Positions 27,107 to 35,956 of a stretch of DNA of 64,000 nt are shown piece by piece. The DNA is from an uncultured bacterium (GTDB lineage: Bacteria > Verrucomicrobiota > Lentisphaeria > Victivallales > UBA1829), in contig CACZEK010000009.1 of NCBI GenBank assembly GCA_902780135.1, forward strand, positions 28,196-92,195, given 5' to 3'. Position 1 is the first letter of the stretch. Each line of letters starts with the position of its first letter. The notes under the pieces were generated by a model, which was not told the DNA's origin, searched no databases, and saw only the letters and a program-made list of their open reading frames with translations. Made by a program: the position numbers and the translations under genes.

Positions 27107-28426
27107 ATGGGACGTTACATCGTCAAACGGATTCTTTACTCCGTCTGGATCCTGCTCGGGATCATGGTCGTCACGTTCATCCTGTTCCGGGTGTCCGCGG
27201 GCGACCCGACCGCCGTCCTGCTCGGCAAGAACCCGACCGCCGCGGACGTGGAGGTGATGCGCGACTCCATGGGCTGCGACAAGCCGCTCTTTTTCGGCAT
27301 GTGGCGCATCACGGAGCTTTATCCCGCCGCCGACTTCACCGGCGGGCGCACCGAGATCCCCGGCATCGAGCTGAAGGACGTTGAGCTGGAAAAAGCCGCC
27401 GGGCAGGACGGTTTGCGCCTCGGCGCCGGCACAGCGGCCTTCAAACGCCAGTTCGTCAACAAAGAATCGAAAAACCGCATCGTCCTCTCCGGCTCGGGGC
27501 GTTTCCTCGTCGCCGGACAGGAGGTCGAGCTCACATCCGGCGGGACCGCGATCGAGCTGGCGGACGCGCCCGACGAGCTGACCGTGACCGGACTCGACAC
27601 GGACTGCGTGCTGGTCCGCGCGGGATTCGAGCGTCCGAACCGCGCGTGGTACGACTCGCAGGCGCTGGATTCCCTGAAGGAGCTCGTCACGTTCTCCTCG
27701 AAATTCCCCTACGTATCCTTCTTCAATTTCGGCAATACGCTCCTCACGCACGAATCCATCCGCGGCAAGCTGTGGCGCGGCATGGTGCCCTCCCTGATGA
27801 TCATGCTCCCGATCTTCTTCGGCGAGCTCCTGCTCGGCATCGTGCTGGCGATGATTTCCTGCGCGTTTCAGGACCGCATCCTGGACCGCGCGATCGTGGT
27901 GCTGTCCGTCGCCGGCATGAGCGTCAGCTACCTCGTGCTCATCATCCTCGGACAGTGGTTCCTGGCGTACTACCTGAACCTCTTCCCCGTGTGGGGCTGG
28001 GACAGCCCGCGCTGCCTCGCCCTGCCCGTCATCATCGGCATCGTGTCCGGCACGGGCGGCGGCGTGCGCTTCTACCGGACCGTCTTCCTCGACGAGATCC
28101 GCCGGGAATACATCCGGACCGCGGCGGCGAAGGGCGCGGCTCCGACGCGCGTGTACGGCATCCATCTGCTGCGGAACGCCCTCGTGCCGATCATCACGCG
28201 CGCCTCGACCGAACTCCCGTTCCTGTTCACGGGCAGCCTGCTGCTGGAAAGCTTCTTCGGCATCCCCGGGCTGGGCTACGAGGGCGTGAACGCGCTGAAC
28301 AGCTCCGACCTCTCCATGCTGAAGGCGCTCGTCCTGCTCGGCGCGATCCTCTTCATCGTCATCAACCTCGTCACCGACGTGGCGTACGCCTGGGTCGACC
28401 CGCGCGTCCGCGTCGACCGCGAGTGA
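27107..28426 (+). CDS. ABC transporter permease, DppB/OppB type, with a large periplasmic insert
   Basis: 439 aa, about 100 longer than usual. TM1 and the conserved start 'YIVKRILYSVWILLGIMVVTFILFR' (in part) are typical of oligopeptide permeases. The C-terminal half has the remaining TMs and the EAA-like loop 'YIRTAAAKGAAPTRVYGIH'. Between TM1 and TM2 (about residues 70-205) lies a beta-rich insert I do not recognise. The usual second permease, ATPases and binding protein are not beside it, so its partners must be encoded elsewhere or it is a remnant. Confidence 0.8.
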   Translation: MGRYIVKRILYSVWILLGIMVVTFILFRVSAGDPTAVLLGKNPTAADVEVMRDSMGCDKPLFFGMWRITELYPAADFTGGRTEIPGIELKDVELEKAAGQDGLRLGAGTAAFKRQFVNKESKNRIVLSGSGRFLVAGQEVELTSGGTAIELADAPDELTVTGLDTDCVLVRAGFERPNRAWYDSQALDSLKELVTFSSKFPYVSFFNFGNTLLTHESIRGKLWRGMVPSLMIMLPIFFGELLLGIVLAMISCAFQDRILDRAIVVLSVAGMSVSYLVLIILGQWFLAYYLNLFPVWGWDSPRCLALPVIIGIVSGTGGGVRFYRTVFLDEIRREYIRTAAAKGAAPTRVYGIHLLRNALVPIITRASTELPFLFTGSLLLESFFGIPGLGYEGVNALNSSDLSMLKALVLLGAILFIVINLVTDVAYAWVDPRVRVDRE

Positions 28427-28486
28427 ATCCGTGCCCCGGCTCTCCCCCCTTCCCGCCGGAAATCCGCCGAAAAGCGCATTCCGCGC

Positions 28487-28515
28487 TTGACAATTCGGGC
28501 AGCGCGTGATACTGT
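28487..28515 (+). promoter_or_regulatory. Promoter of galK
   Basis: Consensus -35 TTGACA (28487-28492), 17-bp spacer, -10 TACTGT (28510-28515). The -10 lies within a palindrome at 28506-28520. Confidence 0.7.
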
Positions 28516-28520
28516 ATCAC
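28506..28520. promoter_or_regulatory. Candidate operator overlapping the galK -10
   Basis: GTGATAC-T-GTATCAC, a perfect 7-bp inverted repeat around one base, centred on the -10 box. This is the size and position of a repressor site, for example of the GntR or LacI class. No regulator gene is adjacent. Confidence 0.5.
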
Positions 28521-28571
28521 CGGAAACCATATTTTTATCATATTCATCCGCAAGAAAGGAATCCCCCACCC

Positions 28572-29720
28572 ATGAGCGCCAGTGTCCGCGAACAATTCAT
28601 CGCCCGCTACGGGAAAGAACCGGCAGTCTGCTCCTTCGCTCCCGGCCGCCTCGAAATCCTCGGCAACCACACCGACTACAACGAAGGCTTCGTGCTGAGC
28701 TGCGCCGTGAGCCAGCACACCTGTTTCGCCATGAGCCCGGCGGACGGCACGAAGTGCAACATCTGCGAGCACGGCAAGGACCAGGAGCTCGACCTGAACG
28801 ACATCGACACGCCGGTGAAGGGCGACTGGCGCAACTACATCAAGGGCCTGCTCGTCGACCTCAAACGCCGCGGCATCAAGTTCGGCGCGTTCGACGCCGT
28901 CCTGGACAGCCAGGTCCCGCTCTCCGCGGGCATGAGCAGTTCCGCCGCCCTCGAAATGTCCTTCGCCTTCGCGCTGAAGACCATCTACGGCATCGAGCTC
29001 CCGCTCGCGGACTGGGCGCGCGTCGGCCAGGCGGTCGAAAACAAGTTCCTCGGGCTGAACAGCGGCCTGCTCGACCAGTTCAGCTCGCTCTTCGGCAAGA
29101 AGGATTCCTTCATCCTCTGCGATTTCCGCACGGTCGAGGTACTGAAGAACGTCGGCATGCCCGCCGGGTACGTGTTCGTCGTGGCGAACTCCATGGTGAA
29201 GCACAACCTGGTCGACTCCGCCTACAACCAGCGCCGCGTGAGCTGCGAGAACGCCGCCGCCGCGATCAAAAAGACGCATCCCGAGATCAAGACGCTCCGC
29301 GACGTCTCCGGCGAGCTCCTCGAAGCCTGCAGGGGCGACATGGCGCACATCGACTACCTGCGCGCGAAGCACGTGGTCGGCGAGGACGAACGCGTCTTCC
29401 GCGCCGTGGAATGCCTCGGCAAAGACGACATCGCCGGATTCGGACAGCTCCTCTACGAGAGCCACGAAAGCTCCCGCGTGAACTTCGAGAACAGCTGCCC
29501 CGAACTCGACGTCCTCGTCGAACTCTCCAAGTCCATCCCCGGCTGCCTCGGCGCGCGCCTCTCCGGCGGCGGCTTCGGCGGCATCTCCATCCACCTGGTC
29601 GAGACCGATAAGGCGGAATCCTACGCGGAACGCCTCAAGACCGCCTACAAGTCCCAGACCGGCATCGACGCCGCCACGTTCATCTGCTCCATCGGCGACG
29701 GCGCGGGCGTCGAAGCCTGA
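28572..29720 (+). CDS. galK: Galactokinase
   Basis: 382 aa GHMP kinase that phosphorylates galactose to galactose 1-phosphate. Motif 1 is 'APGRLEILGNHTDYNEG' (galactokinase signature), motif 2 is 'PLSAGMSSSAALE', motif 3 is 'RLSGGGFGGISI'. ATG 28572 follows AAAGGA; the open frame extends upstream through the promoter and is not coding there. The glycosidase gene follows in the same operon after 23 bp. Confidence 0.93.
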   Translation: MSASVREQFIARYGKEPAVCSFAPGRLEILGNHTDYNEGFVLSCAVSQHTCFAMSPADGTKCNICEHGKDQELDLNDIDTPVKGDWRNYIKGLLVDLKRRGIKFGAFDAVLDSQVPLSAGMSSSAALEMSFAFALKTIYGIELPLADWARVGQAVENKFLGLNSGLLDQFSSLFGKKDSFILCDFRTVEVLKNVGMPAGYVFVVANSMVKHNLVDSAYNQRRVSCENAAAAIKKTHPEIKTLRDVSGELLEACRGDMAHIDYLRAKHVVGEDERVFRAVECLGKDDIAGFGQLLYESHESSRVNFENSCPELDVLVELSKSIPGCLGARLSGGGFGGISIHLVETDKAESYAERLKTAYKSQTGIDAATFICSIGDGAGVEA

Positions 29721-29743
29721 GGCAAACAGGCCGCGTGCCCGGC

Positions 29744-31471
29744 ATGAACAGGAAAAACCGTCAACTTGCCGCCTGCCTCGTGGGCGCCGCGCTTCTTCTC
29801 CCCGGCATCGCCTGTCCGGGGACCGACTGGTTCTCCGTTCCGGGCACGCTCATCACCGGGCGCGGGGGAAGGAGCATTTTCCCCGGCGTGCCCGACGAAC
29901 CGAAAAGCGTCCTGGAGGAACAGAAGCCGAAGGCGGCGCGCGCGTTCGACGGTCCGGTCCGCGCGATCGTGATCGACTTCGGGAAGGACGCCTACTGCCA
30001 CCTGCCCCTGACTTTGAAGGCGGAACAGGAAACCAAACTGGAAGTCCTCGTCGGCGAGGTCCTGACGCCGGACGGACGGATCGACGAGAATCCGGGCGGC
30101 TCGCGCATCTGCTACAGGGAGACGCTGACCGTGAAGCCCGGCACCGCCGAATACCTGATGAAGTTCCCGCCGCACAGGAACCCGTACGGCGGCATGTCGA
30201 GCCCGCAGACGCCCGAGATCGCGCCGTTCCGGTACGTGGAGATCCGCAATCCGGGCGGGATCGAACTGGTGAAAGTCGTCCGCGTGGCGCATTTCCCGGA
30301 GTTCGACGACAAAGCGTCGGAGTTCCGGTGCGACGATCCGGAGCTGGTGAAAGTCTGGGACCTCTGCAAATACTCGGTGAAGGCGTGCGTCCCGTACGGG
30401 CTGTACATCGACGGCAACCGCGAACGCATGCCGTACGAGGCGGACAGCTACATCACCGCGCTCAGCCATTTCGCCGTGGACGCGAACTACGCCGCCTGCC
30501 GCGCGTCCATCGAATGGTCGCTGGACCATCCCACCTGGCCGACCGAATGGCGTCTGCTGATGCCCGAACTGGTGAAAGTCTATCTGCTGTACAGCGGCGA
30601 CATCCGGACCGTGCACGGCTGGTATGATCGCCTGAAGCCGTTCCTGCTGAACCTCTGCGTCGACGAACGCGGCCTGCTGAACTCGAAGCGTTACCCGGAC
30701 GGCGTCCGCGACATCGTGGACTGGCCGGAAGGGGAGCGCGACGGCTACGAGATGAAGGACGTGAACTTCGTGCCGAACGCGTTCCGGCACCTCGCGCTGC
30801 TGGACATGGCGTATCTGGCGGAACAGACCCGGCACAAGGACGAGGCCGCCGCATACCGCGCAAAAGCCGAAGCGCTGAACGCGCGCCTGCACGAACTCAT
30901 GTTCGACGGCAAGCTGTTCGTCGATTCGCCCGGCTCGAAACACCATTCGGTCCACGCCCAGATGGCGGCGGTCTGCACGGGGGTCGTCCGCGAGGAGGAA
31001 AAGCCCGCCGTCGCGGAGTTCCTGAAGGGAAAAGGCATGGCGTGCAGCGTGTACGGCGCGCAGTATCTGCTCGATGCTTGCTTCGAGCTCGGACTCGGCG
31101 GCCACGCCGTGGAGCTCATGACCTCGGACGGTCTCCGCAGCTGGCGGAACATGATCCGCGCGGGCGCGACCGTGACCATGGAGGCGTGGGACAACTCCGT
31201 GAAGCCGAACCAGGACTGGAACCACTCCTGGGCAACCGCCCCGGCGAACGTCGTCGCGCGGCGGCTTTTCGGCATCCGGCCGCTCGCCCCCGGATTCGAA
31301 CGTTTCTGCGTGGAACCGGACCTGAGCGTGCTGAAAAACGGGTTCTACCGGCAGCCGACGCCGATGGGGCCGATCGAGGTGACGGTGAAGGACGGCAAAG
31401 TCACGGCCATCCAATTCCCGATTGGGCTCAATCTGGTCTCGCCCGACCCCTCGCAGGCGTTTTTCTTCTGA
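29744..31471 (+). CDS. Exported GH78-like alpha-L-rhamnosidase family glycosidase
   Basis: 575 aa with a signal peptide ('ACLVGAALLLPGIACPG'). An N-terminal beta-sandwich (about 50-190) is followed by an (alpha/alpha)6 barrel. Motifs 'DGNRERMPYEADS', 'DWPEGERDGYE', 'TMEAWD' and 'NHSWATAPA' match the GH78 catalytic core, including the general acid and base carboxylates. A C-terminal beta-domain ends the protein. GTG 29735 is an alternative start. Pairing with galK suggests processing of galactose- and rhamnose-containing glycans, but the substrate is inferred. Confidence 0.75.
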   Translation: MNRKNRQLAACLVGAALLLPGIACPGTDWFSVPGTLITGRGGRSIFPGVPDEPKSVLEEQKPKAARAFDGPVRAIVIDFGKDAYCHLPLTLKAEQETKLEVLVGEVLTPDGRIDENPGGSRICYRETLTVKPGTAEYLMKFPPHRNPYGGMSSPQTPEIAPFRYVEIRNPGGIELVKVVRVAHFPEFDDKASEFRCDDPELVKVWDLCKYSVKACVPYGLYIDGNRERMPYEADSYITALSHFAVDANYAACRASIEWSLDHPTWPTEWRLLMPELVKVYLLYSGDIRTVHGWYDRLKPFLLNLCVDERGLLNSKRYPDGVRDIVDWPEGERDGYEMKDVNFVPNAFRHLALLDMAYLAEQTRHKDEAAAYRAKAEALNARLHELMFDGKLFVDSPGSKHHSVHAQMAAVCTGVVREEEKPAVAEFLKGKGMACSVYGAQYLLDACFELGLGGHAVELMTSDGLRSWRNMIRAGATVTMEAWDNSVKPNQDWNHSWATAPANVVARRLFGIRPLAPGFERFCVEPDLSVLKNGFYRQPTPMGPIEVTVKDGKVTAIQFPIGLNLVSPDPSQAFFF

Positions 31472-31504
31472 ACCGGAAACGGCGTAAACGCCACGCGCGC
31501 CGGC

Positions 31505-32188
31505 TCAATTATCCCGGCTTCGGCTTTTCGTTTCGTTCGCGGACATCCGCATCCGCCTGACGGAAACGATGACGAGCGGCGCATACATGAAGATGAGGTT
31601 CAGTCTCTGCCACAGTCCCTCGTTCTCGATGGCCGTACCGGAAAACTCCGGCTTGTCCGCCATGACAAACAAGACGAAGAAGAGCATGGCGGCGGCAAAG
31701 CTGACGATGCACACGGTCCCCATGAGGCTTTCCCCGTTCTTCCATGATAGGATCGCCATAAGAAGCGGGACGAACAGGAAAAGCATGAATCCAACCGCCG
31801 AACCGATGCCGTGGATCATGGAAGCGGCCGTAACGACGTCCTTCGACTCGTTCACGCTGAAAAAACAGGTGAAGACGCACGCCCCGACGGCGAATGCCGC
31901 GACAAACGCCGCCATCGTATAAGCAATGCCCGCGGAGACCGGACGATACAGCCGGAACAGGGCAGGGAGGGCGACGAGAAACAGCACGCCCTCAAGGAGC
32001 ATCCACAGATCGAACGGCAGGCGCACCGGGCTCAGCGGACTGCCGAGCGCGCTGACCGACATCTTCATGCAGCTGTAATCCGCGCAGAAAAGCGGCAGCG
32101 CCCACGAGATCAGGATATCTCCGGCCATCGCGGCCAGCAGTGCGCACCAGAGCACGGTCTCTTTTGTCGGGATTCGTCGGATTGTCAT
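31505..32188 (-). CDS. DUF998-type membrane protein (227 aa)
   Basis: Six hydrophobic segments, with 'YSCMKMSVSALGSPLSP' after TM1, a feature of the DUF998 family ('xxxxSxLG'). Function unknown. It has its own promoter at 32225-32252 and is convergent with the glycosidase gene, 33 bp away. Confidence 0.65.
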   Translation of the reverse strand: MTIRRIPTKETVLWCALLAAMAGDILISWALPLFCADYSCMKMSVSALGSPLSPVRLPFDLWMLLEGVLFLVALPALFRLYRPVSAGIAYTMAAFVAAFAVGACVFTCFFSVNESKDVVTAASMIHGIGSAVGFMLFLFVPLLMAILSWKNGESLMGTVCIVSFAAAMLFFVLFVMADKPEFSGTAIENEGLWQRLNLIFMYAPLVIVSVRRMRMSANETKSRSRDN

Positions 32189-32224
32189 GCGGATTCAAAA
32201 GGCGGCGGTGATTCGTTTTGCTTT

Positions 32225-32252
32225 AACATACACCCGAAGCGCGGAAAGTCAA
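32225..32252 (-). promoter_or_regulatory. Promoter of the DUF998 gene
   Basis: Minus strand -35 TTGACT (32247-32252), 16-bp spacer, -10 TATGTT (32225-32230). Confidence 0.6.
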
Positions 32253-32283
32253 GAGGAAACGTGCCCGGGAACCCCCTGGACAC

Positions 32284-32316
32284 AAAAAGCGCCCGGCCCG
32301 AAGAGGGAGCCGGACG
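32284..32316 (-). terminator. Terminator of the 32345-32974 lipoprotein gene
   Basis: On the minus strand GCGTCCGGC pairs with GCCGGGCGC (one G:T), followed by TTTTT. It starts 28 bp after the stop codon. Confidence 0.75.
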
Positions 32317-32344
32317 CGGAAGACCGAATCGGGTCAGGCGGGGA

Positions 32345-32974
32345 TCAGTCGTTCCAGAACCAGAGGAAGTGGAGCTCGCCCGGATTGTCGTCGCCGATCG
32401 GGAGCCTGTGGGTCTTGAACGGGAAGAAGCAGACGACCCAGTTGTTGAAGTAGGCTTCCGACTTCGCGCCGTCGACGACCTGGACCGGTTCGTTGGTCTT
32501 GGCGTCGACGATATTGAAGAAGAAGCGGCCCCAGGCGGTGCGGTGGAGACGGCTGAAGATCGGGATTTCGGGGATCACGATGGAGAGGTTGGCCCACGGG
32601 ATCGGGATCGGGAGGGACGGGATGCCCAGGAGGAATCTGTCCATATCGGTGGCGAGCACGCTGCTGGTGGCCTTGAAGACGTAGTCGGCGTCGGCGGCCT
32701 CCTTCACCACGGTGATGCCGTAGCGCGCGAGATGCAGCTCGATGTACGCCATGAGGAATTCCTTGTCGACCTGCGGCGCGAGGTTCGAATAGTCCATGGA
32801 GACTTTCTTGCCGGCATACGCTTCGAAGTCGATGGAGGAGATGCCGCGCTCGATGACGGAGCTGAGGAGCATTTCTTCCACGGAGTTGCGCGCCGTGTTG
32901 GTGACGCCGGGAGTGGAGCAGGCCGTGCAGACGAGCGCCGCGGCGGCCGCGAGAAGAAGGAACAAGTGTTTCAT
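32345..32974 (-). CDS. Predicted lipoprotein (209 aa)
   Basis: Signal peptide 'MKHLFLLLAAAAALV' with lipobox 'CTAC'. The mature protein has 'FLMAYIELHLARYGITVVKEAADADYVFKA', which resembles small outer-membrane-associated lipoproteins of unknown function. No specific family is recognised with confidence. ATG 32974 is preceded by GGAAAG; an in-frame ATG 33 bp upstream would spoil the signal peptide. Confidence 0.7.
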   Translation of the reverse strand: MKHLFLLLAAAAALVCTACSTPGVTNTARNSVEEMLLSSVIERGISSIDFEAYAGKKVSMDYSNLAPQVDKEFLMAYIELHLARYGITVVKEAADADYVFKATSSVLATDMDRFLLGIPSLPIPIPWANLSIVIPEIPIFSRLHRTAWGRFFFNIVDAKTNEPVQVVDGAKSEAYFNNWVVCFFPFKTHRLPIGDDNPGELHFLWFWND

Positions 32975-33094
32975 GCCAGGTCTTTCCGGAATGCCCGGGG
33001 GAGGCATCCCTGTGTGTTTTTGGGGTTATCGTAAAGTGCAGGATTTATGTGCGGAGAAAAACTGCCCGGGCATGCGCCCGCAGCGTTAAAGGAA

Positions 33095-33122
33095 AATATA
33101 GCATCTTTTTTCTCTAAAACAA
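33095..33122 (-). promoter_or_regulatory. Promoter of the 32345-32974 lipoprotein gene
   Basis: Minus strand -35 TTGTTT (33117-33122), 16-bp spacer, -10 TATATT (33095-33100). Confidence 0.6.
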
Positions 33123-33183
33123 TCCGCAAGCGACAAAAAATGAAAAGAAAACGAAAAAAAAGGCAAAAAAGACGCTCTCCGGG

Positions 33184-33212
33184 TTGAAATAACGCCGATT
33201 CCATGCTATATT
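33184..33212 (+). promoter_or_regulatory. Promoter of the rpmH-jag operon
   Basis: -35 TTGAAA (33184-33189), 17-bp spacer, -10 TATATT (33207-33212), about 105 bp upstream of rpmH. Confidence 0.75.
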
Positions 33213-33318
33213 AGATGGATTACACCATATACAAAACGAACGAAAAACCACAAGCCGTAACCCCCTGAGAGGAACAGCCGGAGCGCCCTTTGCGCGGCTC
33301 CGGGAACAAGGTGAAACC

Positions 33319-33456
33319 ATGAAAAGAACGTATCAGCCTTCCGTCATCAAACGTGCCCGCAAATATGGATTCCGCGCCAGAATGGCCACCAAGGGCGGCC
33401 GCCAGGTCCTTGCCAGAAGAAGAGCGAAAGGCCGCAAGCGCCTGACCGTCATCTGA
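33319..33456 (+). CDS. rpmH: 50S ribosomal protein L34
   Basis: 45 aa: starts [18 protein letters not shown] and ends GRKRLTVI. The L34 pattern is unmistakable despite the small size. It lies just ahead of rnpA, as in most bacteria. Confidence 0.97.
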   Translation: MKRTYQPSVIKRARKYGFRARMATKGGRQVLARRRAKGRKRLTVI

Positions 33457-33470
33457 AGAAGGACCGCGCC

Positions 33471-33875
33471 GTGGAAATTGAGCGCAGCAGCCTGAGGAAG
33501 CAGGAAAAACTGCGCACCCGAAAGGATTTCGATGCGCTCAAGGAACACGGGAAAGCCTGCCGGGATCCGTTCTTTACGGTACTGGTTCAGGCGGCGGAGC
33601 CGGGCAGTCCGCTTCCGATCCCCCGGTACGGCGTCATCTGCAGCCGCAAACTGCATCATTCCGCCGTCGTCAGGAACCGCGCGAGACGCCTGATCACCGA
33701 GACCTTCCGGCTGTGCAAGGAGACCATCCTGCCATGCAGCATCCTGATCATCCCGCGCCGCGCCATCTTCGGTGCAAAACAGCAGGAAGTGCAGGAACAT
33801 CTGCTCCGGACGCTGAAGAAAGCCGGACTGATCCGGGAAAAACACACCGCGGCAATCCCGTCCGCGAACTCGTGA
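33471..33875 (+). CDS. rnpA: Ribonuclease P protein component
   Basis: 134 aa, GTG start. '[21 protein letters not shown]' and the RNA-binding '[13 protein letters not shown]' are the RnpA signature. It assists the RNase P RNA in 5' maturation of tRNA. The stop overlaps the yidD start (GTGA). Confidence 0.94.
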   Translation: MEIERSSLRKQEKLRTRKDFDALKEHGKACRDPFFTVLVQAAEPGSPLPIPRYGVICSRKLHHSAVVRNRARRLITETFRLCKETILPCSILIIPRRAIFGAKQQEVQEHLLRTLKKAGLIREKHTAAIPSANS

Positions 33876-34090
33876 TCCTTCCCATCCGCGCATACCGCCG
33901 CTGGATCACGCCTCTGTTTCCCCCGTGCTGCCGTTTCACGCCGACCTGTTCCCAGTATGCGATCGACGCCATCCGGACCCACGGACTTCTGCGCGGCTTC
34001 GCGCTGAGCTCGTGGCGGATCCTCCGGTGCAACCCCTGGTGCCGGGGCGGGTATGACCCCGTCCCCCCGAAACGTTCCGGGAAGGAATAA
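33872..34090 (+). CDS. yidD: Membrane protein insertion efficiency factor YidD
   Basis: 72 aa, GTG start overlapping rnpA by 4 bp. '[22 protein letters not shown]' (in part: [12 protein letters not shown]) and '[14 protein letters not shown]' are the YidD family motifs. It is thought to aid YidC-dependent insertion, and yidC follows after 3 bp. Confidence 0.93.
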   Translation: MILPIRAYRRWITPLFPPCCRFTPTCSQYAIDAIRTHGLLRGFALSSWRILRCNPWCRGGYDPVPPKRSGKE

Positions 34091-34093
34091 CGA

Positions 34094-35929
34094 GTGAACT
34101 TCAAATTCGACAAAGACACTGTCCTCATCGTGCTGGTCGGCTGCCTGCTTATGGGCGGCTGGCTGATCTACATGCCGAAATATCAGGCGAAGCGCACCGC
34201 GGAATACCAGAAGATGCTGGAGACCGCGCAGCAGAACGCGCCTGCGCAGCAGACAAACGCGAATCCGGGCGCAACCGGTTCTTCCGTTCAGCCGGTCATT
34301 CAGGACGCCAACGCCGGGCAGGCCGCGGCTGAGACCGCCGCCGAAAACGTTCATGCCTTAACGGGCACGAAGCCCTTCGTCCTCGAAAACAAGCTTTTCC
34401 GCGTAACGGTCGACGGCGTGTCCGGGTCCGTCACCGGCGTCAAGCTGCTGGATCCCCGGTACAAGCTCAAAGATTCCGGCGAGGCGATCGAACTTTTCCC
34501 GGACAGCGCATACCGCACGTTCGAGCTCAAATCCACCCCCGCCCTCGTCCCCGTTTCCATGGAGGACTTTATCGCGGCTCCGGGGCGTTCGATCCAGATC
34601 AAGCGCGAATTTTCCAACGGACTGGTGCTGTCGCAGACATTCACGCTGCCGGAGGACGACTATATCGTCCACTGCACCTATGAGTGGTCGAATCCGACGG
34701 GCAGGCCCATCACGGTCAGCGACCTCGGCGTCCGCCTCGCGGGACTCCCGCAGGTCAAGGACCTCACCGGCGACAAGGTCTACAGCGAACGCCTGAACGT
34801 CGATTTCTGCAAGGTCGGCAGCGGCATGCCCGATTCCGCCGATCCGCAGGTCAAATCGCAGGAGAAATTCGACAAGAAGACCACCTGCGACGTGCCCGTC
34901 GCCTGGATCGGGTCCTCCAACAAGTATTTCGCCTCGCTTCTCTTCGCCGACGACGCGAAGCCGTTCGCGTCCACGAACGGCGAACGCGTCTGGAAATTCC
35001 CCGCCGGCAGCAATAACGAAAAAGACCTTTACGCCGTGCCGTCCATGACCGGCAACTTCGGCGCCGTCACGATTCCGCCCGGCAGCGAACCGACGTTCAA
35101 ATTCGTCCTGAAGACCTACTGCGGCCCGAAGGAGATGGCGCGCATCCGCGCGCTCGGGTCCTCCGTCATGGGCATGATGCACATTTCCTACTATGCGTGG
35201 TTCGAGTTCATCGCGCGCCCCATGGTCATGCTGCTGAACTGGCTGAAGGGCCTCTGCGGCTCCTACGGCATCGCGATCATCCTGCTCACGCTCATCGTCC
35301 GCATCCTCTTCTGGCCGGTCACGCAGAAGGCGAACAGCTCCATGCGCCGCATGCAGAAGCTGCAGCCGAAGATCAAGGAGCTCCAGGAGAAGTACAAAGA
35401 AACTCCGATGGACACCCCGGACGACACCGCCCGCAAGAAAGCCGAGCTGAACCAGAAGATGATGGAGCTGTACCGCGTCGAAAAGGTCAACCCCGTCGGC
35501 GGCTGCCTCCCCGTCCTCCTTCAGATCCCCGTCTTCATCGCGCTCTATTCCGCGCTGGATTCCGCCGTCGAACTCCGCAACGTGCCGTTCCTGTGGTGCA
35601 CGGACCTGTCGCGCCCGGACCTCGTCGGCCCGACGCTCCCGTTCGCCCTGCCCTTCATCGGCCAGGTCGGGCTCCATCCGCTCGTGATCGCGATGACCGC
35701 GCTGATGATCCTGCAGCAGAAGATGACGCCCACCTCGGGCGATTCCACGCAGCAGAAGATGATGATGCTCATGCCGATCGTCATGCTGTTCATGTTCTAC
35801 AACCTCCCGTCCGGCCTGACGCTTTACTGGACGGTCAGTCAAATATTCAGCATCCTTCAAATGAAATACGGGCAAATCGCCGCGAAGCGGGATGAAGCGC
35901 GTCAGACCAGTAAACCGCAGAAGGCATAA
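34094..35929 (+). CDS. yidC: Membrane protein insertase YidC
   Basis: 611 aa, GTG start. An N-terminal TM anchor (MNFKFDKDTVLIVLVGCLL), a large periplasmic beta-sandwich (about 90-350) and the conserved C-terminal five-TM core ('YGIAIILLTLIVRILFWPVTQK', 'PVGGCLPVLLQIPVFIALY') are present. This is the long Gram-negative form. Confidence 0.95.
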   Translation: MNFKFDKDTVLIVLVGCLLMGGWLIYMPKYQAKRTAEYQKMLETAQQNAPAQQTNANPGATGSSVQPVIQDANAGQAAAETAAENVHALTGTKPFVLENKLFRVTVDGVSGSVTGVKLLDPRYKLKDSGEAIELFPDSAYRTFELKSTPALVPVSMEDFIAAPGRSIQIKREFSNGLVLSQTFTLPEDDYIVHCTYEWSNPTGRPITVSDLGVRLAGLPQVKDLTGDKVYSERLNVDFCKVGSGMPDSADPQVKSQEKFDKKTTCDVPVAWIGSSNKYFASLLFADDAKPFASTNGERVWKFPAGSNNEKDLYAVPSMTGNFGAVTIPPGSEPTFKFVLKTYCGPKEMARIRALGSSVMGMMHISYYAWFEFIARPMVMLLNWLKGLCGSYGIAIILLTLIVRILFWPVTQKANSSMRRMQKLQPKIKELQEKYKETPMDTPDDTARKKAELNQKMMELYRVEKVNPVGGCLPVLLQIPVFIALYSALDSAVELRNVPFLWCTDLSRPDLVGPTLPFALPFIGQVGLHPLVIAMTALMILQQKMTPTSGDSTQQKMMMLMPIVMLFMFYNLPSGLTLYWTVSQIFSILQMKYGQIAAKRDEARQTSKPQKA

Positions 35930-35956
35930 CAACAGCCCGAAACCCCGGAGAAAACA

